This document shows positions 9,435-18,983 of a stretch of 64,000 nucleotides of DNA, piece after piece. Origin of the DNA: Spirochaetota bacterium. GTDB taxonomy: Bacteria; Spirochaetota; Spirochaetia; Treponematales; UBA12059. Under the pieces are notes generated by a model. The model saw nothing but the letters and a program-made list of their open reading frames with translations, was not told the origin of the DNA and searched no databases. Location: assembly GCA_029547205.1 (NCBI GenBank), contig JAKPPT010000132.1, forward strand, positions 1 to 64,000. The letters are read 5' to 3'. Numbering within the stretch: the stretch's first letter is position 1; every line of letters starts with the position of its first letter. The translations under genes and the position numbers were made by a program.

Positions 9435-10688
9435 ATGTCCACTGTTATGATGATTGGTGCTTATAACACCAAGTTTGGAAGCTTTGTACAAAAGAACAAA
9501 GAAACTGGTGAGGTCACCGATCTTAAAAGTATTTATGAACTCATGCTCGAAGCCGGGCAAGGAGCTCTCAAAGACGCCGGTATTGATCCGGCAGCAATCG
9601 GAGGCGTTTGGGTTGGCTCCTGTGCTCCTGGTCTGTTTGCAAATCAGGAACACCTTGCTTCATATGCAGCAGAAATCGATCCTGTAAATTTCCGCTTTAA
9701 GCGCATGACCCGCTGTGAAGATGCATGTGCATCCGGCTCAGTCGCTCTCTATGATGCTGTATACGCAATTGAATCAGGTCGAGTCGATGCTGCGCTCGTT
9801 GTCGGTGTCGAAAAAATGAATCTGCTTGATACCAAAGGTGTTACCCATGCGCTTGCAACCTGCTCCTATTGGCCCGAAGAAGGAGCAAAAGCGATGACTT
9901 TCCCTGGATTATTTGCTGAATATGCAAAAGGGTATAGCGCACACTATAAAATCAGCCCAGAACTACTCGCTCGCATGCTTGCACATGTATCAGCACTCTG
10001 CTATAGGAATGGTCTTGAAAACCCGCTTGCACATTTTGGGAAAGGCGGACCATCTGACAAGCTTCAGCTTGTAACTGCAGATGCTGTTCTCAATCTTCCA
10101 CCAGAAAAGAATCCAATAATTGCAGAACCACTCAGACTGCATGACTGCTCACTCGTAACAGATGGTGCTGCTGCAGTTGTTCTTGTGCGCAAAGATCATC
10201 CTGCAATCAAAAAAGATCGCGCTGTACGCATTGCCGGTATCGGACATACAGCAGAACGACTTCCCATATCGGTACGGCCAAACATGCATGAACTCATGGC
10301 TGCAAAAGAAGCAGTAAAACTTGCGTATACAGAAGCAGGTGTAACAGCAAAAGATATTCAGATCGCAGAAGTTCATGACTGTTTTACTATCAACCAACTG
10401 CTCTGTACTGAAGCCCTAGGTTTTTCAGCAGATGGTCATGCGGGTTATGATTACATGGAAGGCCGATTCAATGCTGATGATACCGTTGCTGTTAACCTTT
10501 CAGGCGGACTGAAAGCAAAAGGACATCCAGTAGGTGCTACCGGTGTGTCAATGCATGCCTTGCTCTATAAACAGCTCATTGGCGAACCCATTGGTGCTGC
10601 ACCGAAAAAACGACCAACTGTGGCCGTTACGCTCAATGTCGGCGGCAGTGCTGTTACAAACTGTGTTACAATACTCAAAAAAGAATAA
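9435..10688 (+). CDS. Thiolase, SCP-x/acetyl-CoA acetyltransferase type
   Basis: A 417-residue thiolase-fold enzyme joining or cleaving acyl-CoA. The acyl-accepting cysteine is C98 in CEDACASG and the catalytic histidine is H364 in KGHPVGATG; HDCFTINQL is the motif of the SCP2/SCP-x branch rather than of classical PhaA/AtoB. It could therefore act on branched or long acyl groups, or be a degradative acetyltransferase. AAGGAGG precedes the ATG. The CoA-transferase relic sits just upstream and a terminator separates it from etfB. Confidence 0.9.
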   Translation: MSTVMMIGAYNTKFGSFVQKNKETGEVTDLKSIYELMLEAGQGALKDAGIDPAAIGGVWVGSCAPGLFANQEHLASYAAEIDPVNFRFKRMTRCEDACASGSVALYDAVYAIESGRVDAALVVGVEKMNLLDTKGVTHALATCSYWPEEGAKAMTFPGLFAEYAKGYSAHYKISPELLARMLAHVSALCYRNGLENPLAHFGKGGPSDKLQLVTADAVLNLPPEKNPIIAEPLRLHDCSLVTDGAAAVVLVRKDHPAIKKDRAVRIAGIGHTAERLPISVRPNMHELMAAKEAVKLAYTEAGVTAKDIQIAEVHDCFTINQLLCTEALGFSADGHAGYDYMEGRFNADDTVAVNLSGGLKAKGHPVGATGVSMHALLYKQLIGEPIGAAPKKRPTVAVTLNVGGSAVTNCVTILKKE

Positions 10689-10715
10689 AACAAATCATAC
10701 TTCAAGTAATTATGG

Positions 10716-10752
10716 GGCACCAGTTCGAGCAAACCGGTGCCTTTTTGTTTTT
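10716..10752 (+). terminator. Rho-independent terminator of the thiolase gene
   Basis: GGCACC (10716-10721) pairs with GGTGCC (10736-10741), extended by GTT/AAC inside, and is followed by CTTTTTGTTTTT. Confidence 0.85.
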
Positions 10753-10770
10753 CTGACATTTTCTCCCCCT

Positions 10771-10799
10771 TTGTAAATATTATAGAGTATGATATACTC
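10771..10799 (+). promoter_or_regulatory. etf operon promoter with overlapping palindrome
   Basis: TTGTAA (10771-10776), 16 bases, TATACT (10793-10798). A palindrome GAGTAT-GAT-ATACTC (10785-10799) covers the -10 box, an ideal place for a repressor. The TetR gene facing this operon is the obvious candidate, but this is inference. Confidence 0.55.
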
Positions 10800-10832
10800 C
10801 ATGATGATTTTTCATAAAACTAGGAGGACACT

Positions 10833-11714
10833 ATGGGTCTGAATATTGTGGTACTTGTTAAACAGGTACCCGATACCAAAAATGTCACCGGCAAAGCCAT
10901 GAATGATGACGGTACCGTCAATCGAGCGGCTTTACCAGCCATTTTCAATCCAGAAGATTTGCATGCGCTTGAAGCGGCATTAACTATCAAAGATTCATAT
11001 CCAGATACCCGTATAAATGTTGTAACAATGGGACCGCCATCAGCTACTCAGGTATTAAAAGATGCACTGTATCGCGGGGCAGATTTTGTTACACTCGTAT
11101 CAGATAGGCGATTTGCTGGTGCTGATACGCTTGCTACTTCATATGCATTAAAATGCGCAATAGAAAAAATTGGTTCTGTTGACTTTGTATTCTGCGGACG
11201 TCAGGCAATTGATGGAGACACTGCTCAGGTTGGTCCACAGACTGCAGAAAAATTGGGTATGAACCAGATTACATGTGTATCAGCTTTTGAAGCAGTTAAT
11301 ATAGGAAACAAAGAACTAACTGTTCGACGTTCTATCGAAGGCGGCTATGAAATTCTTAAAGCAAAGGCACCGCTGCTGTTAACTTTTACCAATGAGGGTT
11401 TTGCCCCTCGACCGCCATCGGCACGCCGTGTCATGATGTATAAAAACGCTGTCGCAACTGCAACAAATGATAAGAGCTATGAAGAATGCTACATGAATAT
11501 GAGCTCCTGTCAGGATAATGAAATAATAGCACTGTGGGATCTTTCATCAATCAATGCAGATCCTCAAAACTGCGGTCTTGCAGGTTCGCCCACAAAAGTC
11601 AAAAAAATTGATTCTGTGGTGCTTGCAGCACGAGAAATAAAAATGATTCCTGCAACAAAAGAAGGAATCGGCGCACTTGTTCAGGAACTGGTTGCAGACC
11701 ACACCATAGGTTAG
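10833..11714 (+). CDS. etfB: Electron transfer flavoprotein, beta subunit
   Basis: 293 residues, slightly longer than the usual ~260. It has the EtfB start (NIVVLVKQVPDT), the central FCGRQAIDGDTAQVGPQ segment for AMP/FAD contacts, and the APRPPSARRVMM stretch near the C-terminus that resembles the recognition-loop region. With EtfA it carries electrons to or from the acyl-CoA dehydrogenase encoded two genes later. AGGAGG ribosome site. First gene of a three-gene operon; 10 bases to etfA. Whether it bifurcates electrons needs the second-flavin residues to be checked by alignment. Confidence 0.95.
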   Translation: MGLNIVVLVKQVPDTKNVTGKAMNDDGTVNRAALPAIFNPEDLHALEAALTIKDSYPDTRINVVTMGPPSATQVLKDALYRGADFVTLVSDRRFAGADTLATSYALKCAIEKIGSVDFVFCGRQAIDGDTAQVGPQTAEKLGMNQITCVSAFEAVNIGNKELTVRRSIEGGYEILKAKAPLLLTFTNEGFAPRPPSARRVMMYKNAVATATNDKSYEECYMNMSSCQDNEIIALWDLSSINADPQNCGLAGSPTKVKKIDSVVLAAREIKMIPATKEGIGALVQELVADHTIG

Positions 11715-11724
11715 GAGCTTTACT

Positions 11725-12738
11725 ATGCAAACAAAAAATAATGTAATGGTTTTTATACAGCAGGATGGTGGCACCATAGCAGATGTCAGTATCGAACTTG
11801 TTTCAAAGGCACGAGAGCTAGCTGATACACTGGGCGTAGGAGTTGATGCGCTCGTTATAGGAAATGGCATGAAAGAAAAAGCCCAGTTACTCTGGGGATA
11901 TGGAGCAGATAACCTATACTGCTATGAACATGAAAAGCTTGCACATTTTCTTTCACTTCCCTATGCAGAAGTTGCTATTCAAGCAATAAAGATATATGAA
12001 CCACAAATTGTTCTTTTTGGGGCAACTACTACAGGCCGGGATCTTGCTCCCCGTATTGCCAGCGCTCTCAAAGTTGGACTTACAGCAGACTGCACTGATC
12101 TGCAAATCGGTGATCATGAGTTGCAGGGTAAAGTATATAAGAACATTCTTTACCAGATACGTCCAGCTTTTGGCGGTAACATTATTGCCACTATTGTATC
12201 GCCAGAAAAGAAACCACAAATGGCTACCGTTCGCGAAGGCGTTATGAAAATAAGCAAGCATGATCCAAAACGCAAGGGTCATATCGAAGTTATAACACCA
12301 GAACTCAAAGATTCACTTTTTATAACAGAGCTTGTAAAACTTGTACGAGAAGAAAAAACTGTTAACTTAAAAGGTGCTCAAATTATCGTGGCAGGCGGAG
12401 CTGGTGTTGGTAGTAAAGAAGATTTTGAACTCATCAAACAACTTGCACATGTACTCGGAGGCGAAGTTGGAGCTAGCCGTGCAGCTGTTGATGCAGGATG
12501 GATATCTAAAGCTCATCAAGTTGGTCAAACCGGCACAACGGTCAGACCTAAACTGTATATTGCCTGCGGTATTTCAGGTTCAATTCAACACCGTGCGGGT
12601 ATGGCTGAATCGAGCAGAATCATCGCTATCAACACGGATCCGCAAGCACCTATTTTCCAGGTAGCGCATTATGGCATTGTCGGTGATCTAAAAGACGTGA
12701 TCCCCATGTTTATCAATGCCTATAAGAATAAGGAGTAA
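11725..12738 (+). CDS. etfA: Electron transfer flavoprotein, alpha subunit
   Basis: 337 residues, normal size. The C-terminal FAD domain is clear: GGAGVGSKEDF, GASRAAVDAGW, QVGQTGTTVRPKLYI, GISGSIQHRAGM and AINTDPQAPIF are all conserved blocks of EtfA. Forms a heterodimer with EtfB. Ribosome site AGGAG; gap to the dehydrogenase gene only five bases, so the three subunits are made together. Confidence 0.97.
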   Translation: MQTKNNVMVFIQQDGGTIADVSIELVSKARELADTLGVGVDALVIGNGMKEKAQLLWGYGADNLYCYEHEKLAHFLSLPYAEVAIQAIKIYEPQIVLFGATTTGRDLAPRIASALKVGLTADCTDLQIGDHELQGKVYKNILYQIRPAFGGNIIATIVSPEKKPQMATVREGVMKISKHDPKRKGHIEVITPELKDSLFITELVKLVREEKTVNLKGAQIIVAGGAGVGSKEDFELIKQLAHVLGGEVGASRAAVDAGWISKAHQVGQTGTTVRPKLYIACGISGSIQHRAGMAESSRIIAINTDPQAPIFQVAHYGIVGDLKDVIPMFINAYKNKE

Positions 12739-12743
12739 CCACT

Positions 12744-14459
12744 ATGGAAAATTTTTTCCTTGACAATAAAGATGTGCTTTTTCACTTTGACACAATGGAT
12801 CTTGATAGAATCATCAAACTCTTTGAAGATGATTTTAAAGAAGCGCAAACCTATCCGGAAGCTCCTAAGAATATTGAAGATGCAAAAGATAGTTATAAAA
12901 GAGTAATGGAAATTGTCGGGAGCATTGCAGCAGAGTACATGGCACCCTATGCAGCCGAGGTTGATGAACAGGGAGTAATACTTGAAAATGGCGAAGTTCG
13001 GCTTGCTCCTGCAACCAGCAGAGCCTGGGATATGCTTTCTAAAGCAGAACTTACCGGTATGGCCATGTCACGAAAATACGGCGGATTAAATATGCCGATG
13101 ACACTGCTCACTATGGCTGGAGAAGTGCTTTCCAGAGCAGATGCTTCATTCTTAAATCTCGGTTTACAGCAGGATATAGGACTCACGCTTGAGAATTTTG
13201 GTAATGAAGACCAAAAACAGCGCATTATCCCGCTCCTTGCTCAAGGCAAAGAAACCAGCGCTATGATTCTTACAGAACCTGATGCTGGATCCGATCTACA
13301 AGCTGTGAGCCTCAAAGCGACACAGGCTCCCGATGGAACCTGGCGATTGAATGGCGTTAAACGATTTATCACCAATGGCTGCGGTCGCATTGGGCTTGTA
13401 CTTGCACGGAGCGAAGACCGAGAAGGCGCTCGAGGTCTCTCACTCTTCCTCTATCACCGTGATAAGCATACAAAAATTCGGCGGGTTGAAGAAAAGCTCG
13501 GCATACATGGTTCACCCACGTGTGAAATGCAGTTTGATAATGCTCCTGCTGAGCTTGTCGGTGAACGGGGCTGGGGATTAATCAAATATACCATGTGGCT
13601 CATGAATAGCGCGAGACTTTCAGTCGCATCACAGGGTGTTGGTATTGCTGAAGCTGCGTATCGTGAAGCAGAAAAATATGCACGTGAACGAATACAATTT
13701 GGGGCTCCTATCATCAATCTACCACCTGTTTTTGAGATGCTCACCAATATGCGTGTTTCGATTGAAGCAGCTCGAAGTCTCCTCTACGAAACCGCACGAG
13801 CCGTTGAAATGAAAGAAGGTCTTGAACGCTATTCGCAGAAGCACCCTGAACAGGCTGATGCACTGAAAGCTGATATTAAAAAATATACTAAACTTGCAGC
13901 CCTCTACACACCAATGGCAAAACTCTTTAATACCGAAATGGCTAACAAAGTTACTTATGATGCCATCCAGATCCATGGTGGTACTGGTTACATGAAGGAT
14001 TTTAGCGTCGAACGTCATTATCGTGATGCACGTATTACCAATATCTATGAAGGAACCTCACAGCTCCAGGTAGTTGCAGCAATAGGTGGCGTCATGTCAG
14101 GTGTAGCAGCATCTATTATGGACGAGTTTGAGAACGAAGATTGGTCAGAACTGCCTGCTGCACTCATTGATTCAGTAAAAGCCATGCGCACTAAATTTGA
14201 AAAAGCACAGCTTGCAGTGCGAGAAGCTGGAAACGAGCAGTATACCAATTTCCACGCTCGAAGACTTGTCGAAATGGCGACCGATATAATTATCAGCTGG
14301 CTTATGCTTCGTGATGGCAGACATTCTGAACGAAAACTTAAGGCTGCAGAAATTTTTATTACACTCGCTCGCCCCAGAATCGAAGCGCACAGTACGTTTG
14401 TGCTCAATAATCATGATTGCTATCTCAAAAATTATCAGACTATTATAGAAGAATTTTAG
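12744..14459 (+). CDS. Acyl-CoA dehydrogenase, long form
   Basis: 571 residues against ~380 for a standard acyl-CoA dehydrogenase; the extra part is an N-terminal ~60 residues and a C-terminal helical extension of ~120, as in the AidB/VLCAD-like long group. The N, middle and C domains are evident (TEPDAGSDLQAV; the MSRKYGGLNMP region; QIHGGTGYMKDFSVERHYRD). A glutamate in NIYEGTSQLQ (E436) is in the catalytic-base position. It probably reduces or oxidises a short or branched acyl-CoA with EtfAB as partner; direction and chain length cannot be read. Confidence 0.93.
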   Translation: MENFFLDNKDVLFHFDTMDLDRIIKLFEDDFKEAQTYPEAPKNIEDAKDSYKRVMEIVGSIAAEYMAPYAAEVDEQGVILENGEVRLAPATSRAWDMLSKAELTGMAMSRKYGGLNMPMTLLTMAGEVLSRADASFLNLGLQQDIGLTLENFGNEDQKQRIIPLLAQGKETSAMILTEPDAGSDLQAVSLKATQAPDGTWRLNGVKRFITNGCGRIGLVLARSEDREGARGLSLFLYHRDKHTKIRRVEEKLGIHGSPTCEMQFDNAPAELVGERGWGLIKYTMWLMNSARLSVASQGVGIAEAAYREAEKYARERIQFGAPIINLPPVFEMLTNMRVSIEAARSLLYETARAVEMKEGLERYSQKHPEQADALKADIKKYTKLAALYTPMAKLFNTEMANKVTYDAIQIHGGTGYMKDFSVERHYRDARITNIYEGTSQLQVVAAIGGVMSGVAASIMDEFENEDWSELPAALIDSVKAMRTKFEKAQLAVREAGNEQYTNFHARRLVEMATDIIISWLMLRDGRHSERKLKAAEIFITLARPRIEAHSTFVLNNHDCYLKNYQTIIEEF

Positions 14460-14479
14460 TTTTAATGCGTTGTAACGAA

Positions 14480-14519
14480 AAAGGGCTGTCCGAAACTGGT
14501 TCATGGACAGCCTTTTTTT
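14480..14519. terminator. Bidirectional terminator between the dehydrogenase and TetR genes
   Basis: GGCTGTCC (14484-14491) pairs with GGACAGCC (14505-14512), flanked by A-rich and T7 tails, so it works in both directions. Confidence 0.88.
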
Positions 14520-14533
14520 ATATACTGTAGTAA

Positions 14534-15394
14534 TTATTTCTTTTTTGCAGGTGCTGGCTTCTTAGCTGGTTTTGTAGTTTTTGCTGCTGGTTTTGCAGGT
14601 TTCTTAGCTGATGTTTTTGAAGCAGCTTTTGCCTTTGTAGCAGTTTTAAGCGTTGGTTTTGCAGTTTTTGCCGTAGCCTTTTTTGCTGAAGGTTTTACAG
14701 TTTTTTCAACTTCCACTTCATTTGCTTTACCGTACGGTTTTGCCTGTAGTGGTGTGTGCTGAGCTGATGGTGCATCACTCTTTGCAATAAGAGTTCTAAA
14801 GTTTTTCCATAGTTTTTGAGCCTCTTTTGCTGGATTAAACGAGTTCCAGTTTTTCATCCATTCGTTAATTACGCTTTGCTCAAAACCGCTGTATAAAAGT
14901 ACAGCAAAATCCGGATCAACAGATGCAAGCAGTTGGCCCTTTGTCTTTGCTTCTTTTATGGCAGAAGTTATTAATTTTGTTTCTTCAGCGCGAATCGATG
15001 CAGTTTTTTTCTTAAGTTCAGGATAATCAGCAAATAATGGCTCCGGGAAACCAATAAATGCAGAGAATTCCCTGTCAGCTGCAAGGGTTTCCATTTTGCT
15101 TAAAAAATATTCTTCAAGCAATGCTAAACCTGTGTTCTTTGATGCTTTTGCCTGATTTATCAGATAGGAAATATACATGGTAGTAACCTGACAAAGAGCA
15201 TCAAAAAGCCCATCCACACCATCAAAATGTCTGAATATTGCAGGCTCAGTAACCTCAGCAAGTTTGGCAATATTTTTTAATGTAGCACCTCGTGGACCCA
15301 ACACCCTGACAACTTCTCCAGTTGCCGCCAGTAAATTTGTTTTTGCCCTTGTATGTGGCCAGGACTCGCCTAAAATAAGTGTATTCTTGTTCAT
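14534..15394 (-). CDS. TetR/AcrR regulator with lysine/alanine-rich histone-like tail
   Basis: Residues ~20-80 form a TetR DNA-binding domain (TLKNIAKLAEVTEPAIFRHF is the helix-turn-helix). Residues ~85-205 are an all-helical ligand/dimer domain like other fatty-acid-type TetR proteins. Residues ~233-286 are different: almost only K, A, P and T in AKK/PAK/TAK units, as in eukaryotic histone H1 or bacterial H1-like proteins. Such a tail should bind DNA non-specifically. It faces the etf operon across a shared terminator, so acyl-CoA-responsive control of that operon is likely but unproven. Leaderless promoter. Confidence 0.88.
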   Translation of the reverse strand: MNKNTLILGESWPHTRAKTNLLAATGEVVRVLGPRGATLKNIAKLAEVTEPAIFRHFDGVDGLFDALCQVTTMYISYLINQAKASKNTGLALLEEYFLSKMETLAADREFSAFIGFPEPLFADYPELKKKTASIRAEETKLITSAIKEAKTKGQLLASVDPDFAVLLYSGFEQSVINEWMKNWNSFNPAKEAQKLWKNFRTLIAKSDAPSAQHTPLQAKPYGKANEVEVEKTVKPSAKKATAKTAKPTLKTATKAKAASKTSAKKPAKPAAKTTKPAKKPAPAKKK

Positions 15395-15400
15395 AATGAT

Positions 15401-15429
15401 AATATAACACTAATTTTTCTTTATGTAAA
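15401..15429 (-). promoter_or_regulatory. Leaderless promoter of the TetR gene
   Basis: TTTACA (15424-15429), 17 bases, TATATT (15401-15406), then six bases to the ATG at 15394. Confidence 0.6.
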
Positions 15430-15447
15430 CAGATTTTTTCATTATTT

Positions 15448-18400
15448 TTACCAGGTAACAGTGTTCCCATCTTTTTTATATTGGGTTTTTATTTCCGGAA
15501 CTCCTATCCAATTAATAAAAATACTATAAGTATTTTTAAACTCATACTGCAAAGTTTGTGTGTTATAAAATGGAGCACTGGTTAATTCAAAAGTTAAATT
15601 CCAATCATGCATGTAATGTATAAGCTTTAAATTTAGTGACTTTAGCTTAAACAGTGATGTTTTTCGTATTTCCGGATTATCAAATCTAAATCCATTAAAA
15701 ATATCAATAAAAAAATTAACAGGCGTTGATAAAGATGCTAATTCTTCTGGTAAAGAAAACACATTCGCATAGTATCGCCATAAGCTCTGATTTCTTGATG
15801 TAAATGAAAAAGAAATATCTGCAAACTCATAAATTTTAAAGGTTATACTGCCGGTAATACCTGCACTTGCTTCATTAAAACGAATAAAGTTTTGAACAGC
15901 ATCAAGTGCTACCTGTGTTTCAAAACTAATCCTATTTTTCCAAACAGGTACAGGCTTCCAATTAAGTTTATATGACATCGAAGCTGAATACAATGAAAAT
16001 GACTCAGCCCCATCAACCCAACCCTGACCTAATACAAAAAAAGAAGCTGGAGATTTTTTTGCATGTATTTGCATTGATAAAGTTTCCCATTGTAAAGATG
16101 CCTGCAAAGACTTAAGTTCTGAAATTTCGATATCATAAACACTCTGTAAAGATAGTGATGGATATTTTTCATATTTTAACTGTAAAGTTGCACTAAAAGG
16201 ATCCCAAACAAACGGATCTGACTCAGTTTTCTGATAATATTTTGTTTGGCCGGAAAAATTTCCAAAAAACCAGGAAAGCTGGAGATTAAACATATATGAT
16301 GGTAATAGTGGTGGCAAGTTCCCAGAAATTTTTAGAGATTCTATATATGTGTCCAGCTTCACACCAAGTACAGCAGCGAGAGAATTTCCTTTAACACCAG
16401 TTTTTGTCCAATCAAAAGTATATGTTTCATATAAGGGTACACCAGCTGAAATAGTCTTAAATTTATATTCATATAACAAAGTATCATAATTCCAGCTAAA
16501 CTGTATTGGTGAAAACAATTCATTATTGATAAAAGGGTTAATTACAATTCCCAGTTTTCCTGTTATTGTATCATATCTATACTGAGCATCCTGTCGCTGC
16601 CACGCCTCAAGCATTACCGGTGTCACATATAGTGGATCGTTAATGTAAGATGGACGCACCTGAAATTTGGCAGACCCAGCAAGAGTAGAATTGATGGTAA
16701 ACAACGAATTAAAAAATTTAAAATTTGGCTGAATATTAGCTGAAATTCCATATGAAATTAATTCGTACAATTTTTGGAAATCTACATCCTGTGGATTTTT
16801 CCATGCATTTGTATTAAATCTTTGTGACCAGTTTATTGAAGGAATAAACTGATAATTCATACTTACTGTAAATATATCGCTTTGATTTGTTTTTAATTCA
16901 GGGGTGTAAAGCTTAGGTAACATAAACAAAGGTGTATCGAGAGGTGATTGTGTTGTACCATCCTGTACCGTACTATCATTCCACGGAGATACAATACCAG
17001 GTATTTCTTTTGCCTGTTGAGGTTTATTTTTACTTACAGGAAGTGGAAACTGAAAAAGATTACCACTGAGTGAAATACTTCCTTCAATAATTTTAAATGT
17101 ATCAGGCACAAAAAACTCTGATGTTGGAGCATACAAAAAGAGATAGTATAAATCAGATTCACTTGGAGCTTGTTTTGTCTTGAGTATCCAGGACAGTGAT
17201 GATGAAATAGTACTAATAGATATAGTTTTAATAAATGGCTCAAAAAATGGGAGCGGTATTGAACCTGAAAAACTAACTGTACTCTGGAGACTTGATTTTT
17301 TTTCAGTACTTACCTGTTGGTTTTTCTCTTGTTCCTTCATGAATTGCAGCCAGTCCATATACTCTGAGCGCTGTAAAAAATCTCGAGAAACGTAAGGGTC
17401 AGAAGCAAAATCGAACGCATAAGAGCTTGTAAACGCCCCAGCAGAAATGCCCCCACTTGCAGTAAACAAAAAACGAAGAGGAAGCTCCTGTCCAAAATAA
17501 TATGCTGTATTCCAGGTACTCGTATAATCATTTTGAGGAACAAATGGTGAATAGGTTTTTGTGCCTATCGGGAATATACTTCTTGTTAAGCCCAGTCCTA
17601 AAAAAAATTTAAAATTTTTAATAGGACCAAATACCGGTAATACTGCATCAACCCCTACAAATAATCCTAAATTCACATAATAATCAGCTAACACCTTTAC
17701 TATATTTTCTTCTTTTTTTTCTTTTTTAGTTTTTTGCGTTCGTAAAAAAACACCTTCCACTTTTCTATCATACCCGGTGCCACCTTCGGTAAGCTTAAAA
17801 AGACTAATACTCTGATCTTTAGGTGCACGCTCCCCGAGAATGTAGGTTGTGGTTTGCACAAAGCGACCTTCCCTATCCTTATAACCAAACACGGGATGAA
17901 ACACAATTTCTTCACCGGGATAGTAAAAGAAAGGGAGATACAATACAGGAATTTCTCCAACATAGAGCATTGCGTTAAAAACTGCCCATTCATTACTACC
18001 CAGAATCCAGAGCTTTGATGCACGAAGGGAGTAATGTTTATCGTCAGTATCGCACGAGCTTATGACTGCATTTTTAAAAACGAGTACTGTATCACTTTTT
18101 TTTATGATATCTTCAGCCTGAAAGATAAGTTTTGTTTGAGTTTCACCACCTTCCCTGCGGTTTTCTCCATATCTAAATGACCCCTGCCAGGTATCAAGAT
18201 CGATATCAATTGCTTCACCTAAAAATATTTCCGTTGTACTGCCATTCTTTTTTTCATACCGAATATTTCCGCGTGCAGATAGAAGCTGCTTTGATTTATT
18301 GTAAACAAGCTCATCAGCATGAATTGTATGAACTTCCCCGGTTTTTGTATCTTTAATTGTTATAACAACATTACCTGAAAACCGTATAATTACATGTGGT

Positions 18401-18900
18401 TGCGGCTCGTCAAGCGTAAAGTATTCTGTTTTTTGTGCGTTTTCTATGGTAATGATCCTTGTTACCTCAGTTTCACTTTTTTGAGGCTCACTTACCTTAT
18501 AGTATTCATATAGTCTATTACGCAATTCATCATCACTTCCCGTTGCAGGGAGTCCCAGCAAAGTGCACCATTCAACAAGCGCTTCATGATTGCTTGTTGC
18601 AATATCAAGGGCAACGGTTTCAAGAAATAGATCTTGCTCTGATGGCATATCAGTTTGTTCATTGTTTCCAGCTTGAGGAGCAGAATCTTTGTTTTGCTCT
18701 GAGTTCTCATTAGAAGACGCATCTGGAACCTGTTTGGGTGATGGAGGCACATGTTCTATACGATGGTTATCTTTCGAATTTGTAACATGATTATTGCTAT
18801 GATACAATTGATGAGCTTTTAAATCTGAATGTGCAAATGCAGAGAGGCAGCTTGCAATGCCTGTGTATAAAACTATAACAGCGTAAATAAGACGTTTCAT
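15448..18900 (-). CDS. LptD-like outer-membrane assembly protein
   Basis: 1150 residues with a signal peptide (MKRLIYAVIVLYTGIASCLSA). After a low-complexity, charged linker, residues ~170-300 look like the OstA/LptA-type beta-jellyroll domain (GNVVITIKDTKTGEVHTIHADEL; SARGNIRYEKK), followed by the LptD transition NAMLYVGEIPVLYLPFFYYPGE and a long C-terminal part of alternating aromatic strands, as in a large beta-barrel. Spirochaetes keep LptD homologues even when they lack typical LPS, so the lipid cargo is uncertain. The four LptD cysteines are not evident. uvrA lies upstream on the same strand, but an own leaderless promoter is present. Confidence 0.85.
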   Translation of the reverse strand: MKRLIYAVIVLYTGIASCLSAFAHSDLKAHQLYHSNNHVTNSKDNHRIEHVPPSPKQVPDASSNENSEQNKDSAPQAGNNEQTDMPSEQDLFLETVALDIATSNHEALVEWCTLLGLPATGSDDELRNRLYEYYKVSEPQKSETEVTRIITIENAQKTEYFTLDEPQPHVIIRFSGNVVITIKDTKTGEVHTIHADELVYNKSKQLLSARGNIRYEKKNGSTTEIFLGEAIDIDLDTWQGSFRYGENRREGGETQTKLIFQAEDIIKKSDTVLVFKNAVISSCDTDDKHYSLRASKLWILGSNEWAVFNAMLYVGEIPVLYLPFFYYPGEEIVFHPVFGYKDREGRFVQTTTYILGERAPKDQSISLFKLTEGGTGYDRKVEGVFLRTQKTKKEKKEENIVKVLADYYVNLGLFVGVDAVLPVFGPIKNFKFFLGLGLTRSIFPIGTKTYSPFVPQNDYTSTWNTAYYFGQELPLRFLFTASGGISAGAFTSSYAFDFASDPYVSRDFLQRSEYMDWLQFMKEQEKNQQVSTEKKSSLQSTVSFSGSIPLPFFEPFIKTISISTISSSLSWILKTKQAPSESDLYYLFLYAPTSEFFVPDTFKIIEGSISLSGNLFQFPLPVSKNKPQQAKEIPGIVSPWNDSTVQDGTTQSPLDTPLFMLPKLYTPELKTNQSDIFTVSMNYQFIPSINWSQRFNTNAWKNPQDVDFQKLYELISYGISANIQPNFKFFNSLFTINSTLAGSAKFQVRPSYINDPLYVTPVMLEAWQRQDAQYRYDTITGKLGIVINPFINNELFSPIQFSWNYDTLLYEYKFKTISAGVPLYETYTFDWTKTGVKGNSLAAVLGVKLDTYIESLKISGNLPPLLPSYMFNLQLSWFFGNFSGQTKYYQKTESDPFVWDPFSATLQLKYEKYPSLSLQSVYDIEISELKSLQASLQWETLSMQIHAKKSPASFFVLGQGWVDGAESFSLYSASMSYKLNWKPVPVWKNRISFETQVALDAVQNFIRFNEASAGITGSITFKIYEFADISFSFTSRNQSLWRYYANVFSLPEELASLSTPVNFFIDIFNGFRFDNPEIRKTSLFKLKSLNLKLIHYMHDWNLTFELTSAPFYNTQTLQYEFKNTYSIFINWIGVPEIKTQYKKDGNTVTW

Positions 18901-18909
18901 GCTCTATCC

Positions 18910-18938
18910 ATACTACCCTGTTTTTGTTTTAAGGTAAA
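18910..18938 (-). promoter_or_regulatory. Leaderless promoter of the lptD-like gene
   Basis: TTTACC (18933-18938), 17 bases, TAGTAT (18910-18915), nine bases, ATG. The only purine run in between is GGATAG, too close to act as a good ribosome site. Confidence 0.45.
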
Positions 18939-18983
18939 GATAGCAGCCAGCATTTTGCGTTATAGGATGATAAATTCGATTGT

